NCBI RefSeq assembly: GCF_038066635.1
Contig: NZ_JBBUTI010000007.1
Span: forward strand, 1 to 64,000
Direction of reading: 5' to 3'
DNA from: Ideonella margarita
Lineage (GTDB): Bacteria; Pseudomonadota; Gammaproteobacteria; Burkholderiales; Burkholderiaceae_C
Length of the DNA stretch: 64,000 bases
In this document: one piece after another, positions 7,399 through 15,603 of the stretch
How positions within the stretch are numbered: the stretch's first letter is position 1
Layout of the letters: each line of letters begins with the position of its first letter
Translations under genes and position numbers: made by a program
Notes under the pieces: model-generated
What the model saw: the letters and a program-made list of their open reading frames with translations, nothing else
What the model was told of the DNA's origin: nothing
The model's database searches: none

Positions 7399-8703
7399 TC
7401 AGGCGCCGGCGGCGACCATGGCTTCACCCATGATCTTCAGGCCTTCATCGAGTTGCGCGTCGGTGGCGGTCAGGGGCACCAGCACGCGGATCACGTTGGC
7501 ATACACACCGCACGACAGCAGCACCAGCCCGCGCTGGATGGCTTCCATGCAGATGCGCTTGGTCAGGTCGGCGTCGGGCTGCTCGTGGTCGCCGTTCTTG
7601 AACAGCTCGATGGCCACCATCGCCCCCAGGCCGCGCACGTCCTGGATGCTGTGGTGGCGGCTGGCCAGGGCTTTCAGGCCGTTGGTCAGGCGCTCACCCA
7701 CGGCCTTCGAGCGGTCGAGCAGCTTTTCCTCGTCGAACACTTCCAGCACTGCCAGCGCCGCTGCGCAGGCCAGCGGGTTGCCGGCGTAGGTGCCGCCCAA
7801 GCCACCGGGCAGCGGCTTGTCCATCAGGTCGGCGCGGCCGATCACGGCAGCGATCGGGAAACCACCGGCCATCGACTTGGCCATGGTCACCATGTCCGGT
7901 GCCACGCCCCATTGCTCGCAGGCCAGCCAGGTGCCGGTGCGGCCGGCGCCGGTCTGCACTTCGTCGGCAATCAGCACGATGCCGTGCTTGTCGCACAGCG
8001 CGCGCAGGGCCTGGGCAAACGCCGGGCTGGCCACGTAGAAGCCGCCTTCGCCCTGCACGGGCTCCAGGATGATGGCCGCGACGCGCTCGGCTTCCACGTC
8101 GTACTTGAAGATGTGCTCGATCGAGCGCATCGCGTCCGCTTCGGTGATGCCGTGCAGCGGGTTCGGGAATTCGGCGTGGTAGATCTCGGCCGGGAACGGG
8201 CCGAAACCGGCCTTGTACGGTGCCACCTTGCCGGTGAGTGCCATGCCCAGCAGGGTGCGGCCATGGAAGCCGCCGCCGAAGGCGATCACGGCTTGGCGCT
8301 TGGTGGCGGCGCGGGCCACCTTGATGGCGTTCTCGACGGCCTCGGCGCCGGTCGACAGGAAAAACGCCTTCTTGGCGAAATCACCCGGCGTGCGCTCGAT
8401 CAGCTTCTCGGCCAGTTCCACATAGGGCTCATAGGCCAGCACCTGGAAGCAGGTGTGGTGGACCTTGTCGAGCTGGGCCTTCACGGCTTCGACGATCTTC
8501 GGATGGCGGTGGCCGGTGTTCAGCACCGCAATGCCGCCGGCGAAGTCGATGTAGCGCTTGCCTTCCACATCCCACACCTCGGCGTTCTCGGCGCGCTCGG
8601 CAAACACTTCGTAGGTCTGGCCCAGGCCGCTGGGCAGGGCAGCGCGGCGGCGTGCCATCAGGGCGGCGTTGGTGCGGGTGGTGCTTTGGTTGTCGAGTGG
8701 CAT
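7399..8703 (-). CDS. gabT: 4-aminobutyrate aminotransferase
   Basis: This class-III PLP-dependent aminotransferase transfers the amino group of GABA to 2-oxoglutarate, giving succinic semialdehyde for GabD. At 434 aa it has STGAEAVENAIK (117-128), IADEVQTGAGRTG (Asp247 contacts PLP nitrogen) and the Schiff-base lysine Lys276 in TMAKSMAGG. The ATG has a GGAAGG ribosome-binding site. It is the first gene of the gabT-gabD operon and divergent from a MocR-type regulator gene 126 nt away. 5-Aminovalerate may also be a substrate, as for many GabT enzymes. Confidence 0.92.
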   Translation of the reverse strand: MPLDNQSTTRTNAALMARRRAALPSGLGQTYEVFAERAENAEVWDVEGKRYIDFAGGIAVLNTGHRHPKIVEAVKAQLDKVHHTCFQVLAYEPYVELAEKLIERTPGDFAKKAFFLSTGAEAVENAIKVARAATKRQAVIAFGGGFHGRTLLGMALTGKVAPYKAGFGPFPAEIYHAEFPNPLHGITEADAMRSIEHIFKYDVEAERVAAIILEPVQGEGGFYVASPAFAQALRALCDKHGIVLIADEVQTGAGRTGTWLACEQWGVAPDMVTMAKSMAGGFPIAAVIGRADLMDKPLPGGLGGTYAGNPLACAAALAVLEVFDEEKLLDRSKAVGERLTNGLKALASRHHSIQDVRGLGAMVAIELFKNGDHEQPDADLTKRICMEAIQRGLVLLSCGVYANVIRVLVPLTATDAQLDEGLKIMGEAMVAAGA

Positions 8704-8769
8704 GGCAGACCTTCCGGAGGTTTCACGATGGATGACCCCATTCTGACGCCAGTGCCGGGGCGGCTACCA

Positions 8770-8821
8770 TGTACACAGCGCGTGCTGTGCAGTGCACTGT
8801 ACTGGTCGCGCACCCTGTACA
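8770..8821. promoter_or_regulatory. Probable operator array for the MocR-type regulator
   Basis: TGTAC motifs occur at 8770-8775 (TGTACA), 8798-8803 (TGTACT) and 8816-8821 (TGTACA), in similar contexts (ACTGTACTGG, CCTGTACACC), between the divergent gabT and regulator starts. MocR/GabR-family proteins bind repeated short sites in such divergent regions. The last copy ends 8 nt before the regulator start codon, which would suit autoregulation. The assignment is by position and repetition only. Confidence 0.5.
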
Positions 8822-8829
8822 CCGCCCGC

Positions 8830-10263
8830 ATGCTCACGCTCCAACCCACGTCCAACACCCCGCTGGTGACCCAGATCGTCGACGGCCTGAAGGCCCAGAT
8901 CGACGAGGGCTTGCTGCGCCCCGGCACCAAGCTGCCCTCGATCCGGCAATTCGCCCATGGCCACCAGGTCAGCGTGTTCACCGTGGTCGAGGCGTATGAC
9001 CGGCTGGTGGCCCAGGGCTGCCTGGTGTCGCGGCCGCATTCGGGCTTCTTCGTGCGGCGCCGTGCGGTGGCTGATCTGCCCGGCGCCATGGCCGCCGTGG
9101 GCGCGCCGCAGGGCTTCGATGCCATGTGGTACCTGCGCAAGATCTTCGAGCACCGGCATCTGTCGATCAAGGCCGGTTGCGGCTGGCTGCCGGGCGACTG
9201 GCTGTTTGAAGACGGCCTGCGCCGCGGCCTGCGGGCATTGGCCGCTGACGATGCCGACCTCGGCGGTTATGGCGACCCGAAAGGCTTCCCGCCGCTGCGT
9301 GAGCTGATCTGCCAGGCCTTTGCCGAGCAGGAGGTGCAGGTGCACCCCGGCCAGGTGCTGCTGACCCAGGGCTCCAGCCAGGCGCTTGATCTGGCCGTGC
9401 GCCGGCTGGTGCGCCCGGGCGATGCCGTGCTGGTGGACGACCCGGGTTATGCCAACCTGCTGTTCAGCCTGCGCTTCCAGGGCGCCGTGCTGGTGGGCGT
9501 GCCGCGCACCCCGCAGGGCTGGGATCTGCCGGCCCTCGAGCGCCTCATTCTTGAGCATCGGCCGAAGGTGTTCTTCACCCAGCCGCGGCTGCAAAGCCCG
9601 AGCGGCTCGGTGGCCTCGCTGGCCCACCTGCACCGGGTGCTGCAACTGGCCGAGCAGCACGACCTGACGGTGGTGGAGAACGACATCTACGTCGACCTCG
9701 ACCCCGATCCGCGCCCGTCGCTGGCCAGCCTCGACCAGCTGCACCGGGTGATCACCATCGGCAGTTATTCCAAAACCATTTCACCGAACATCCGGGTGGG
9801 CTACCTGGTGGCGCACCCTGACATCGTGGAAGACCTGGCCCAGCTGAAGATGATCTCCGGCCTCACCAGCGCCGAGTTCGGCGAGCGGCTGGCCCACGGC
9901 GCGCTCACCGAAGGTCGCTGGCGCAAGCACCTCAAGGCCCTGCGAGAGCGCCTGGCCGAGGCACACCAGCACACCGCGCAGCGCCTGAGCGCCCTGGGTT
10001 TCGAGCTGTTCGCCGAGCCCAAGGCCGGCATGTTCCTGTGGGCCCGCCACCCGGCGGTGCCTGATGCAGTGGTGCTGTCGAACAAGGCTGCCGAGCACGA
10101 CATCATGCTCGGCCCGGGCCACCTGTTCACCGCCGATCTGGCGCCGTCGCCCTGGCTGCGCTTCAACGTGGCTTTCTGCGGTGATGAGCGGCTGTACCGC
10201 TTCCTGGCGGACCACACCGGCGCGGCTGCGGCGCCTGCCGCAGCCCTCAACCCGCCAGGCTGA
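8830..10263 (+). CDS. MocR/GabR-type regulator (GntR HTH fused to aminotransferase fold)
   Basis: The 477-aa protein has an N-terminal GntR winged helix (about 1-75; LRPGTKLPSIRQFA, then VFTVVEAYDRLVAQG) joined to a fold-type-I aminotransferase domain. PLP-binding features include the TQGSSQALDLAVRRL region and Lys315 in GSYSKTISP. Such proteins sense PLP adducts and control neighbouring amine metabolism genes. The divergent position implies control of gabTD, as in GabR. A much longer frame is open upstream, but ATG 8830 is the first codon that gives the conserved N-terminus and it lies next to the promoter region. The 3' end overlaps the convergent kinase gene by 17 bp. Confidence 0.88.
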   Translation: MLTLQPTSNTPLVTQIVDGLKAQIDEGLLRPGTKLPSIRQFAHGHQVSVFTVVEAYDRLVAQGCLVSRPHSGFFVRRRAVADLPGAMAAVGAPQGFDAMWYLRKIFEHRHLSIKAGCGWLPGDWLFEDGLRRGLRALAADDADLGGYGDPKGFPPLRELICQAFAEQEVQVHPGQVLLTQGSSQALDLAVRRLVRPGDAVLVDDPGYANLLFSLRFQGAVLVGVPRTPQGWDLPALERLILEHRPKVFFTQPRLQSPSGSVASLAHLHRVLQLAEQHDLTVVENDIYVDLDPDPRPSLASLDQLHRVITIGSYSKTISPNIRVGYLVAHPDIVEDLAQLKMISGLTSAEFGERLAHGALTEGRWRKHLKALRERLAEAHQHTAQRLSALGFELFAEPKAGMFLWARHPAVPDAVVLSNKAAEHDIMLGPGHLFTADLAPSPWLRFNVAFCGDERLYRFLADHTGAAAAPAAALNPPG

Positions 10264-11608
10264 AACCGATGCGGGTGACGCCCGCATCGCTGTGGGCCAC
10301 CGGTTGGCCGTCATGCATGCGGGCGATGGCCGCCACGATGGCCAGCCCCAGGCCATGGTGCTGCTGCTGGCTGTCCCAGGAGCGGGCGGCGTCGTCGCGG
10401 AAGAAGCGGTCAAACAGGCGTGGCAGCGCGGTGGGCGCAATGGGCGCGCCCATGTTCTGCACCACCACCTGGGCAGGCGCCTGGGGCGAGGGCGCCTGCA
10501 CCGTGATCAGCACTGTGCTGCCCCGGCTGGCAAAGCGGGTGGCGTTGCTCAGCAGGTTCGACATCGCCCGCTTCACCAGGGAGGCATCCACCGGCAGCGT
10601 GGCATCACCTTCCACCCGCACGGCCAGGCATTTTTCTTCCAGCTCGGCCTCGTGGAAGTCGGTCACTTCCTGGGCCAGATTGGCCAGGCTGACCGGGTCG
10701 CCGCGGCGCGCCACCGCACCCCGGTCGGCATGCGAGAGGAACAGCATGTCGTTGACGATGGCGGACAGCCGCTGCACTTCTTCCAGATTGCTCAGCAGCG
10801 TGTCGCGCAACTCATCGGCGGTGCGGTCGCGTGACAGCGCCACCTCGGTCTGGCCGATCAGCGTGGCGAGCGGCGTACGCAGCTCATGCGCCACGTCGGC
10901 ATTGAAGCCTTCGAGCTGCACGTAGGCGCGCTCCAGCCGGTCCATCAGGGCGTTGAACTGCTCGATCCAGGGCTGGAGCTCGCGCGCGGGGCGGGCCAGC
11001 TGCAGGCGCTGGTGCAACGCGTGTGGCGAGATCGCCCGCGTCTGCCGGGCCAGGTCAGCCAGCGGGCGCAGGTCGCGCATCACCAGCCAGCGGATGCCCA
11101 TGCCGGTGAGGGCGGCGCAACCGGCCGTGGCCAGCATCAGCGTCACCGCCAGGCCGTTGAGCAGGCGGTGGTCGTAGGTGGTGTCGATGTCGATGTGCCC
11201 GACCACCTTGCCTCCCTGCAGGCCAGGGGCGGCCACCTCGAAATCCTGGCCCTTGGCGTACTGGAATTCACGCTCCTTGGCATCGCTGAAGAACACGCTG
11301 CCATCGGCCCGGGAGAGCGTGATGCGGGTGCCGGTGCGGGCCTGCTCGAAACGGTCGAGTTTCTCCAGCAGGATGGCTTCGCCATGGTTGGAGGCCGCAG
11401 CCACCAGGCCGGTGAGCATGCGTGTCTTGTCTTCGAGGGTGTCGGCCTGCACCTCGCGCATGCGCATGGCGGTGGCTGAAAAGATCAGGGCGCTGGCCAG
11501 CCCCAGGCCACCCAGCATCAACAGGGCCAGCGTGCGGGCCAGCCGCCGGCTGATGGAAGGGCCGGTGCGCTGGTCGTTGCAGCCACCCGGTGAGTTGTAC
11601 GTGCTCAT
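10247..11608 (-). CDS. Sensor histidine kinase, heavy-metal (CusS/IrlS-like) class
   Basis: The 453-aa protein has TM1 at about 26-47, a periplasmic sensor region (48-150), TM2 at about 151-175, a HAMP region, the phosphoacceptor His241 in ADVAHELRTPLATL, and a C-terminal HATPase domain with an N box (NLLSNATRFA) and HGLGLAIV. This layout is typical of metal-responsive kinases paired with OmpR-type regulators. ATG 11606-11608 overlaps the TGA of the regulator gene (ATGA), giving translational coupling. The open frame extends 47 codons upstream inside the regulator gene, but the coupled ATG is the better start. No efflux genes are adjacent, so the metal or other signal is not defined. Confidence 0.9.
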   Translation of the reverse strand: MSTYNSPGGCNDQRTGPSISRRLARTLALLMLGGLGLASALIFSATAMRMREVQADTLEDKTRMLTGLVAAASNHGEAILLEKLDRFEQARTGTRITLSRADGSVFFSDAKEREFQYAKGQDFEVAAPGLQGGKVVGHIDIDTTYDHRLLNGLAVTLMLATAGCAALTGMGIRWLVMRDLRPLADLARQTRAISPHALHQRLQLARPARELQPWIEQFNALMDRLERAYVQLEGFNADVAHELRTPLATLIGQTEVALSRDRTADELRDTLLSNLEEVQRLSAIVNDMLFLSHADRGAVARRGDPVSLANLAQEVTDFHEAELEEKCLAVRVEGDATLPVDASLVKRAMSNLLSNATRFASRGSTVLITVQAPSPQAPAQVVVQNMGAPIAPTALPRLFDRFFRDDAARSWDSQQQHHGLGLAIVAAIARMHDGQPVAHSDAGVTRIGFSLAG

Positions 11609-12291
11609 TCGGCGCGCTCCTCCAGCACATAGCCCATGCCGCGCACGGTGTGCAGCAGCTTGGCCGGAAAGGGGTCGTCCAGCTTGGCGCGCAGCCGGCG
11701 CACGGCCACTTCCACCAGGTTGGTGTCGCTGTCGAAGTTCATGCCCCACACCCGTTCAGCCAGGGTGGTGCGCGACAGGATCTGGCCGCGTCGGCGCAGC
11801 AGCAGCGTCAGCAGGTTGAATTCCTTGGCGGTCAGCTCCAGCCGTTGCCCGGCCCGGGTGACGCGGCGCGCCAGCAGGTCCAGCTCCAGGTCGGCCAGGC
11901 TGAGCTGGGTGAGTGCCTGCTCCTGGCCCTGGCCACTGCGGCGCAGCAGTGCGGCCACGCGGGCCAGCAGTTCGGTGAAGGCGAAGGGCTTGACGAGGTA
12001 GTCGTCGGCGCCTTCCTCCAGCCCGCGCACCCGGTCTTCCACGGCGTCGCGGGCGGTCAGCATCAGCACGGGCAGGGCGCGGCTGCGCTCGCGAATGGCG
12101 CGCAGCACGCCGTAGCCGTCGATGCCCGGCAGCATCACGTCGAGCAGCACCAGGTCGTACTCGCCGCCGGTGGCCAGGCGCCGGCCTTCAATGCCGTCAT
12201 GAGCCAGATCGACCACATGGCCGTGCTCGCTCAGGCCCTTGTGCAGGTACTGGGCGAGTTTGGGTTCATCTTCAACAACAAGCAGGCGCAT
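11605..12291 (-). CDS. OmpR-family response regulator (CusR/IrlR-like)
   Basis: The 228-aa regulator begins MRLLVVEDEPKLAQYL, with phosphoacceptor Asp51 in LVLLDVMLPGIDG and Lys in YLVKPFAF, then a winged-helix DNA-binding domain (about 125-225; LTAKEFNLLTLLLRR). An in-frame TTG or ATG further upstream is possible, but MRLL is the conserved start. It is the first gene of a two-gene operon with the kinase. A near-perfect inverted repeat 50 bp upstream is likely its own operator. Confidence 0.92.
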   Translation of the reverse strand: MRLLVVEDEPKLAQYLHKGLSEHGHVVDLAHDGIEGRRLATGGEYDLVLLDVMLPGIDGYGVLRAIRERSRALPVLMLTARDAVEDRVRGLEEGADDYLVKPFAFTELLARVAALLRRSGQGQEQALTQLSLADLELDLLARRVTRAGQRLELTAKEFNLLTLLLRRRGQILSRTTLAERVWGMNFDSDTNLVEVAVRRLRAKLDDPFPAKLLHTVRGMGYVLEERAE

Positions 12292-12340
12292 GGGTGGCAG
12301 TGTGCGGCAGGCCGGCATGTTCGCATCCTGGCCGGCCGCG

Positions 12341-12364
12341 CCAGATTACGAATTTGTAATCTGG
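12341..12364. promoter_or_regulatory. Inverted-repeat operator upstream of the response regulator
   Basis: CCAGATTAC (12341-12349), spacer GAATTT, GTAATCTGG (12356-12364) form a perfect 9-bp inverted repeat. The inner ATTAC-N6-GTAAT resembles sites bound by copper- or heavy-metal-responsive OmpR-type regulators. It lies 50 bp upstream of the regulator start, consistent with autoregulation. It also faces the short plus-strand frame at 12443. Confidence 0.7.
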
Positions 12365-12442
12365 ATGTGCGTCTGTCGTCGGTCGGGCTGCACACACTGC
12401 ACACTGGCCACGGATATCAGCGCGTGGCAACGGGAAACCGAC

Positions 12443-12841
12443 ATGTCACAGCTCCCCCCGCCATCGCTCAACCCGCCCCGCACCTTCGGCGCCCTGCTGG
12501 TGCGTGCCCAGCGCCGCTTCGAGGCCGGCCAGCGTGCACTGCAACTGGCCGCACAGTGGCGCGCCCAGTCGGGGGTCGGTCTGGCGCTGTCTGCTGCCGC
12601 ACCGGTGGCCAGGGTCACCGCCCCCAGATCCGCCCCCACATCCGCCACCACCTCCGTAACCACACCCGCCTTCACCTCGGCTTTCAGCCCGAGGCTTCGG
12701 CAAGTGTGGCCCGCGTCAGGACGGCAGGAAGTCCAGCGGCCAGCTGACCACCATGTCGTCCACGTCCTTGGCCCCGAAATCGAACTGGCGGATACGCGCC
12801 AGCAGTTTCTGCTCCAGCTCCGGCGCTTTCAGCTCGCTTGA
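12443..12841 (+). CDS. Doubtful small ORF of unknown function
   Basis: The ATG at 12443 has GGGAAA 7 nt upstream and opens a 132-aa frame beginning MSQLPPPSLNPPRTFGALLV. The first about 55 codons carry the local G/C third-position bias and an amphipathic helix pattern, but the later part is Thr/Ser/Arg-rich and overlaps the 3' end of the AgmX-like gene on the other strand by 126 bp. It could be a target of the operator at 12341. Apart from this the gap between the regulator and the AgmX-like gene holds nothing recognisable. Confidence 0.25.
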   Translation: MSQLPPPSLNPPRTFGALLVRAQRRFEAGQRALQLAAQWRAQSGVGLALSAAAPVARVTAPRSAPTSATTSVTTPAFTSAFSPRLRQVWPASGRQEVQRPADHHVVHVLGPEIELADTRQQFLLQLRRFQLA

Positions 12842-13864
12842 AACCAGCCGGCACCCCAGCACCTGGCCGCTCGGCGCGATCTTGAGCTCCAGCACCAGCT
12901 TGCCTTGCAGGCCGGGCTCTTCCCGCAGCGCGCGGTTGTAGATGGCGTAGATCGCGCCCTTGTTGCGCTCGAACACCAGCCGGATGTCTTCGAGCGACCG
13001 CGCGGCCTTGCCGCTGTTGCCGCGCTGCACGGCCCCGCCCTTGCCACCGTTGCCATTCCCGCCGGTGCCATTGCCGCCAGCACCCGTGCCGCCCTTGCCG
13101 TTGCCACCGCCGCCACCGGGGCCGCCACCGCCGCCGCCGCCAGCCACGCCTTCCACCAGCGTGGTCGATCGGCCGGCCAGGCCGCCACCACCCGTGTCAC
13201 GGCTCAAGCCTGCGGTGTTGATGCCGCCACTGCCGCCTGTCGCGTTCGAGGTGATCAGCGCGCGGTCAGGCAGGCCGGGTGCCGTGCCCGCGCCCACACC
13301 CGGGCCGGTGCCGCTGCCCACGCCGGGGCCGGGCTTGATGTTGGTGTTGAGCTGAACGGCCACCGGGGCGCCATGCATCTCGGCCAGCTGGTCCTTCATC
13401 GCCAGCAAACCCACACCAGATGCCCGGCGCCGGGCTTCACCGATCTCGCCCGCCGCCTTGCCTTCAACCGGATTGCGGGCCTCGGGTACCGGGGCGGCGC
13501 GCTTGTCCGGGTTGCTCGGCTTCGGGCCGTCCTTGGGTTTGGGGGCCGGGCTGTCCTGTGGCTTGTCTGCCACCTGCTCGGGCTCCTTCTTCACCGACGT
13601 GGTGTCATCAGTCGCCTTGACCTGCGGGGGCGGTGGCGGCATGGCCGCACGTTCCAGCAGCAGCTGGGCCATCGGTGCCGACAAGGGCTGGGCGGGCTGT
13701 GTCAGCCGGTCCGGCAGGGGCACGAAGTTCACCAGCAGCACCAGCAGCAGGCACAACACGGCCACGCGCAGCAGCACCTTGCGGAAGCGCGCCTCGTCGT
13801 CGGCCGAGATCGACCACGCCAGCACCGGTTGCCGGAAGCTGACGGCAGCAAGTGCGGCGCTCAT
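12716..13864 (-). CDS. TonB-like protein with AgmX/PglI-type C-terminal domain
   Basis: The 382-aa protein has a short cytoplasmic N-terminus, one TM helix (about 29-48), a Pro/Lys-rich periplasmic spacer, a Gly-rich linker (about 190-290, with GGGGGG and GNG repeats) and a C-terminal domain (about 300-382; IYAIYNRALREEPGLQGKL, then LKIAPSGQVLGC). This layout is that of TonB-like and Myxococcus AgmX/GltG-type proteins, which transmit force from an ExbB/ExbD motor through the periplasm. ATG 13862-13864 overlaps the stop of the ExbD gene (ATGA). It is the last gene of the 16-gene minus-strand cluster. Confidence 0.85.
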   Translation of the reverse strand: MSAALAAVSFRQPVLAWSISADDEARFRKVLLRVAVLCLLLVLLVNFVPLPDRLTQPAQPLSAPMAQLLLERAAMPPPPPQVKATDDTTSVKKEPEQVADKPQDSPAPKPKDGPKPSNPDKRAAPVPEARNPVEGKAAGEIGEARRRASGVGLLAMKDQLAEMHGAPVAVQLNTNIKPGPGVGSGTGPGVGAGTAPGLPDRALITSNATGGSGGINTAGLSRDTGGGGLAGRSTTLVEGVAGGGGGGGPGGGGGNGKGGTGAGGNGTGGNGNGGKGGAVQRGNSGKAARSLEDIRLVFERNKGAIYAIYNRALREEPGLQGKLVLELKIAPSGQVLGCRLVSSELKAPELEQKLLARIRQFDFGAKDVDDMVVSWPLDFLPS

Positions 13865-14361
13865 GTGCTCACCTTCTGTCGAACGGCGAAGCGCACATCG
13901 GCATAACCGGCGCGCGCGCAACTGAACATCACCTTGCGCAGCAACTGGTAGGGGATGTCCTTGTCGCCCATGATGGTGATGGCCTGGCCTTCTTCGGCGT
14001 TCTGGCTGCGCACCACCTGGCGGGTTTGCTGCTGCACGGTGAGCATGTCCTTCAGCGGCGCGATGAGGTCATCACGCGCCGCCATCACGTCGGCCACCTT
14101 GGCAACGGTGCGCCCGTCAACCACGATGTCCTCGGCGCTGACCACCACCACCAGCGTGTCCTTCGGGCTCTGCTCGGCGGTCGATTCAGGCAAGCGCACC
14201 GATTTGCTAGACGGCAGGATCTCCACCTCGCTGCTGTTCGACAGCAGGAAGAAGATCAGGATGGTGAACACGTCGATCAGCGAGACCAGGTTCATGTCCA
14301 GGCCGGTGCCATGCCGGGCCTTGCGCACGGCGCGCTTCTGCAGGGGAGTGAGTTTGGCCAT
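13861..14361 (-). CDS. ExbD/TolR-family motor protein (copy 2)
   Basis: The 166-aa protein has one N-terminal TM helix with the expected acidic residue (MNLVSLIDVFTILIFFLL; Asp30 corresponds to the proton-conducting Asp of ExbD/TolR) and a periplasmic domain. It should form the proton channel with the ExbB/TolQ-like protein. It follows the first ExbD copy by 1 nt and overlaps the TonB-like gene by 4 nt. The sequence differs strongly from the other copy, so the pair is probably an old duplication like AglQ/AglS of Myxococcus. Confidence 0.88.
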   Translation of the reverse strand: MAKLTPLQKRAVRKARHGTGLDMNLVSLIDVFTILIFFLLSNSSEVEILPSSKSVRLPESTAEQSPKDTLVVVVSAEDIVVDGRTVAKVADVMAARDDLIAPLKDMLTVQQQTRQVVRSQNAEEGQAITIMGDKDIPYQLLRKVMFSCARAGYADVRFAVRQKVST

Positions 14362-14362
14362 G

Positions 14363-14854
14363 TCAGCGTCCCTTCACCGGCGCATCGCCGATCGACAGGG
14401 TCGGGAACAGCGCCACCTTCACCACCTCGTTGTCACGCGCGGTGCGGGCTTCTCGCATGGCGTCCATCACCAGCACGAGCTGCTCGTACGGCGTGTCCGG
14501 CTGGGCCAGCACCGTGGCGGCAGTCTGGTCGGGGAACTTGGTCTTGATCTGCACCATCAGGCCGTTCAGCGTGCGGGTGTCGTAGCCCTTGTCGGTGTTG
14601 GGGATACGCTGGATCAGGCCACCGATGCGGTCGCCCACATCGAGCGCGTCCGGCCGCATCACCACTTCGAGTTGCAGCTGGTTGACCTGCAGTTGCGCCA
14701 CACCGGCGCTCTGGGCGGGCAGGGCCAGCTCCAGCACCGACAGGCGCGTGAACACGGCCGTCGACAGCAGGAACGGCACCAGCACCACGATCAGGTTGAT
14801 GAACGCAGTCACCTCCAGCGCAGCCGGCTCTTTGCGCAGGCGTCGGATGCGCAT
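14363..14854 (-). CDS. ExbD/TolR-family motor protein (copy 1), lacking the membrane Asp
   Basis: The 163-aa protein shows the ExbD layout: basic N-terminus (MRIRRLRKEP), one TM helix (about 15-38), and a periplasmic domain. The TM segment reads TAFINLIVVLVPFLLST, where Asn takes the place of the conserved proton-carrying Asp seen in the other copy. This suggests that only one of the two ExbD proteins conducts protons and this one is structural. It lies 2 nt downstream of the ExbB-like gene and 1 nt upstream of the second ExbD gene. Confidence 0.85.
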   Translation of the reverse strand: MRIRRLRKEPAALEVTAFINLIVVLVPFLLSTAVFTRLSVLELALPAQSAGVAQLQVNQLQLEVVMRPDALDVGDRIGGLIQRIPNTDKGYDTRTLNGLMVQIKTKFPDQTAATVLAQPDTPYEQLVLVMDAMREARTARDNEVVKVALFPTLSIGDAPVKGR

Positions 14855-14856
14855 GG

Positions 14857-15504
14857 TCAGACCTTGGCTTCAGGTGCCAGACGTTGCACCAGGTTCAGGA
14901 AGCTGATTTTGGCGGCCTCCAGGCCGTCGACGATCTCGCTGGTGCGTGCGCTCAGGAAGGCATGGATGAGCAGGAAAGGAATGGCCACCATCAGCGCGAA
15001 GGCGGTGTTGTTCATGGCGATCGAGATGGACGCCGACAGCAGCTCGGCCTTCTCGGCCGGGTTCACCTGCGCCACGGCCGTGAAGGCCTTGATCAGGCCC
15101 ATGATGGTGCCGAGCAGGCCGACCAGCGTGATGACGTTGGCGAAGGTGGCAAGGTAGTGGGTGCGCTTCTCCAGGCGCGGCACGATTTCCATCATGCCTT
15201 CCTCCATCGCCGCGTCGAGGTCTTCACGCTTGCGCGAGGTCTGCAGGCGCTGCAGGCCGTTGGCCACCAGCTTGGCCAGCGCCGCGTCGCTCTTGCTGGC
15301 GATGCCGTACACCTCTTTCCACTGCGACTGCTGCAGCATCGGCTGCACCTGCGTCCACAGGGCGCTGTTCTCGCGGCGGGCGCGCTGCAGGAACATGAAA
15401 CGCTCGATCGCGATGCTCAGGCCCAGGGCCATGATCAACAGGCTCGGGTAGATGAACAGGCCGCAATCCTGGAAAAACTTGACGGCAGTCTGGAAGGCAT
15501 TCAT
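14857..15504 (-). CDS. MotA/TolQ/ExbB-family proton channel protein
   Basis: The 215-aa protein has three TM helices: about 15-33 (FIYPSLLIMALGLSIAI), about 118-142 (FANVITLVGLLGTIMGLIKA) and about 160-182 (MNNTAFALMVAIPFLLIHAF). The conserved TLVGLLGTIMG segment and the last helix are those of ExbB/TolQ. With the two ExbD proteins it would form an inner-membrane motor that converts proton motive force into movement of a periplasmic partner. It is one of the final five genes of the cluster and lies about 100 nt downstream of the 126-aa gene. Confidence 0.9.
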   Translation of the reverse strand: MNAFQTAVKFFQDCGLFIYPSLLIMALGLSIAIERFMFLQRARRENSALWTQVQPMLQQSQWKEVYGIASKSDAALAKLVANGLQRLQTSRKREDLDAAMEEGMMEIVPRLEKRTHYLATFANVITLVGLLGTIMGLIKAFTAVAQVNPAEKAELLSASISIAMNNTAFALMVAIPFLLIHAFLSARTSEIVDGLEAAKISFLNLVQRLAPEAKV

Positions 15505-15603
15505 CGGGACAACTCCGGTGGCAAAAATCTGAAGAAAAGGAAGGAAGCGGGCAGCGGTGGAAGAGGTTCAGGGGCGTGCTGCGCGCTGTGCAAAAGGGTT
15601 GGG

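Noticed and set aside
7453..8829. Long N-terminal extension of the MocR-type regulator
   Set aside because: It covers gabT on the other strand and the divergent promoter region; the conserved GntR domain starts at 8830.
13020..13160. CRISPR or tandem DNA repeat
   Set aside because: The repetitive DNA is the coding sequence for the Gly-rich linker of the AgmX-like protein; there are no spacers.
12716..13864. Plain TonB for siderophore uptake
   Set aside because: No TonB-dependent receptor is near, two ExbD copies are present, and the Gly-rich linker with AgmX/PglI-like C-terminus fits a different force-transmitting class.
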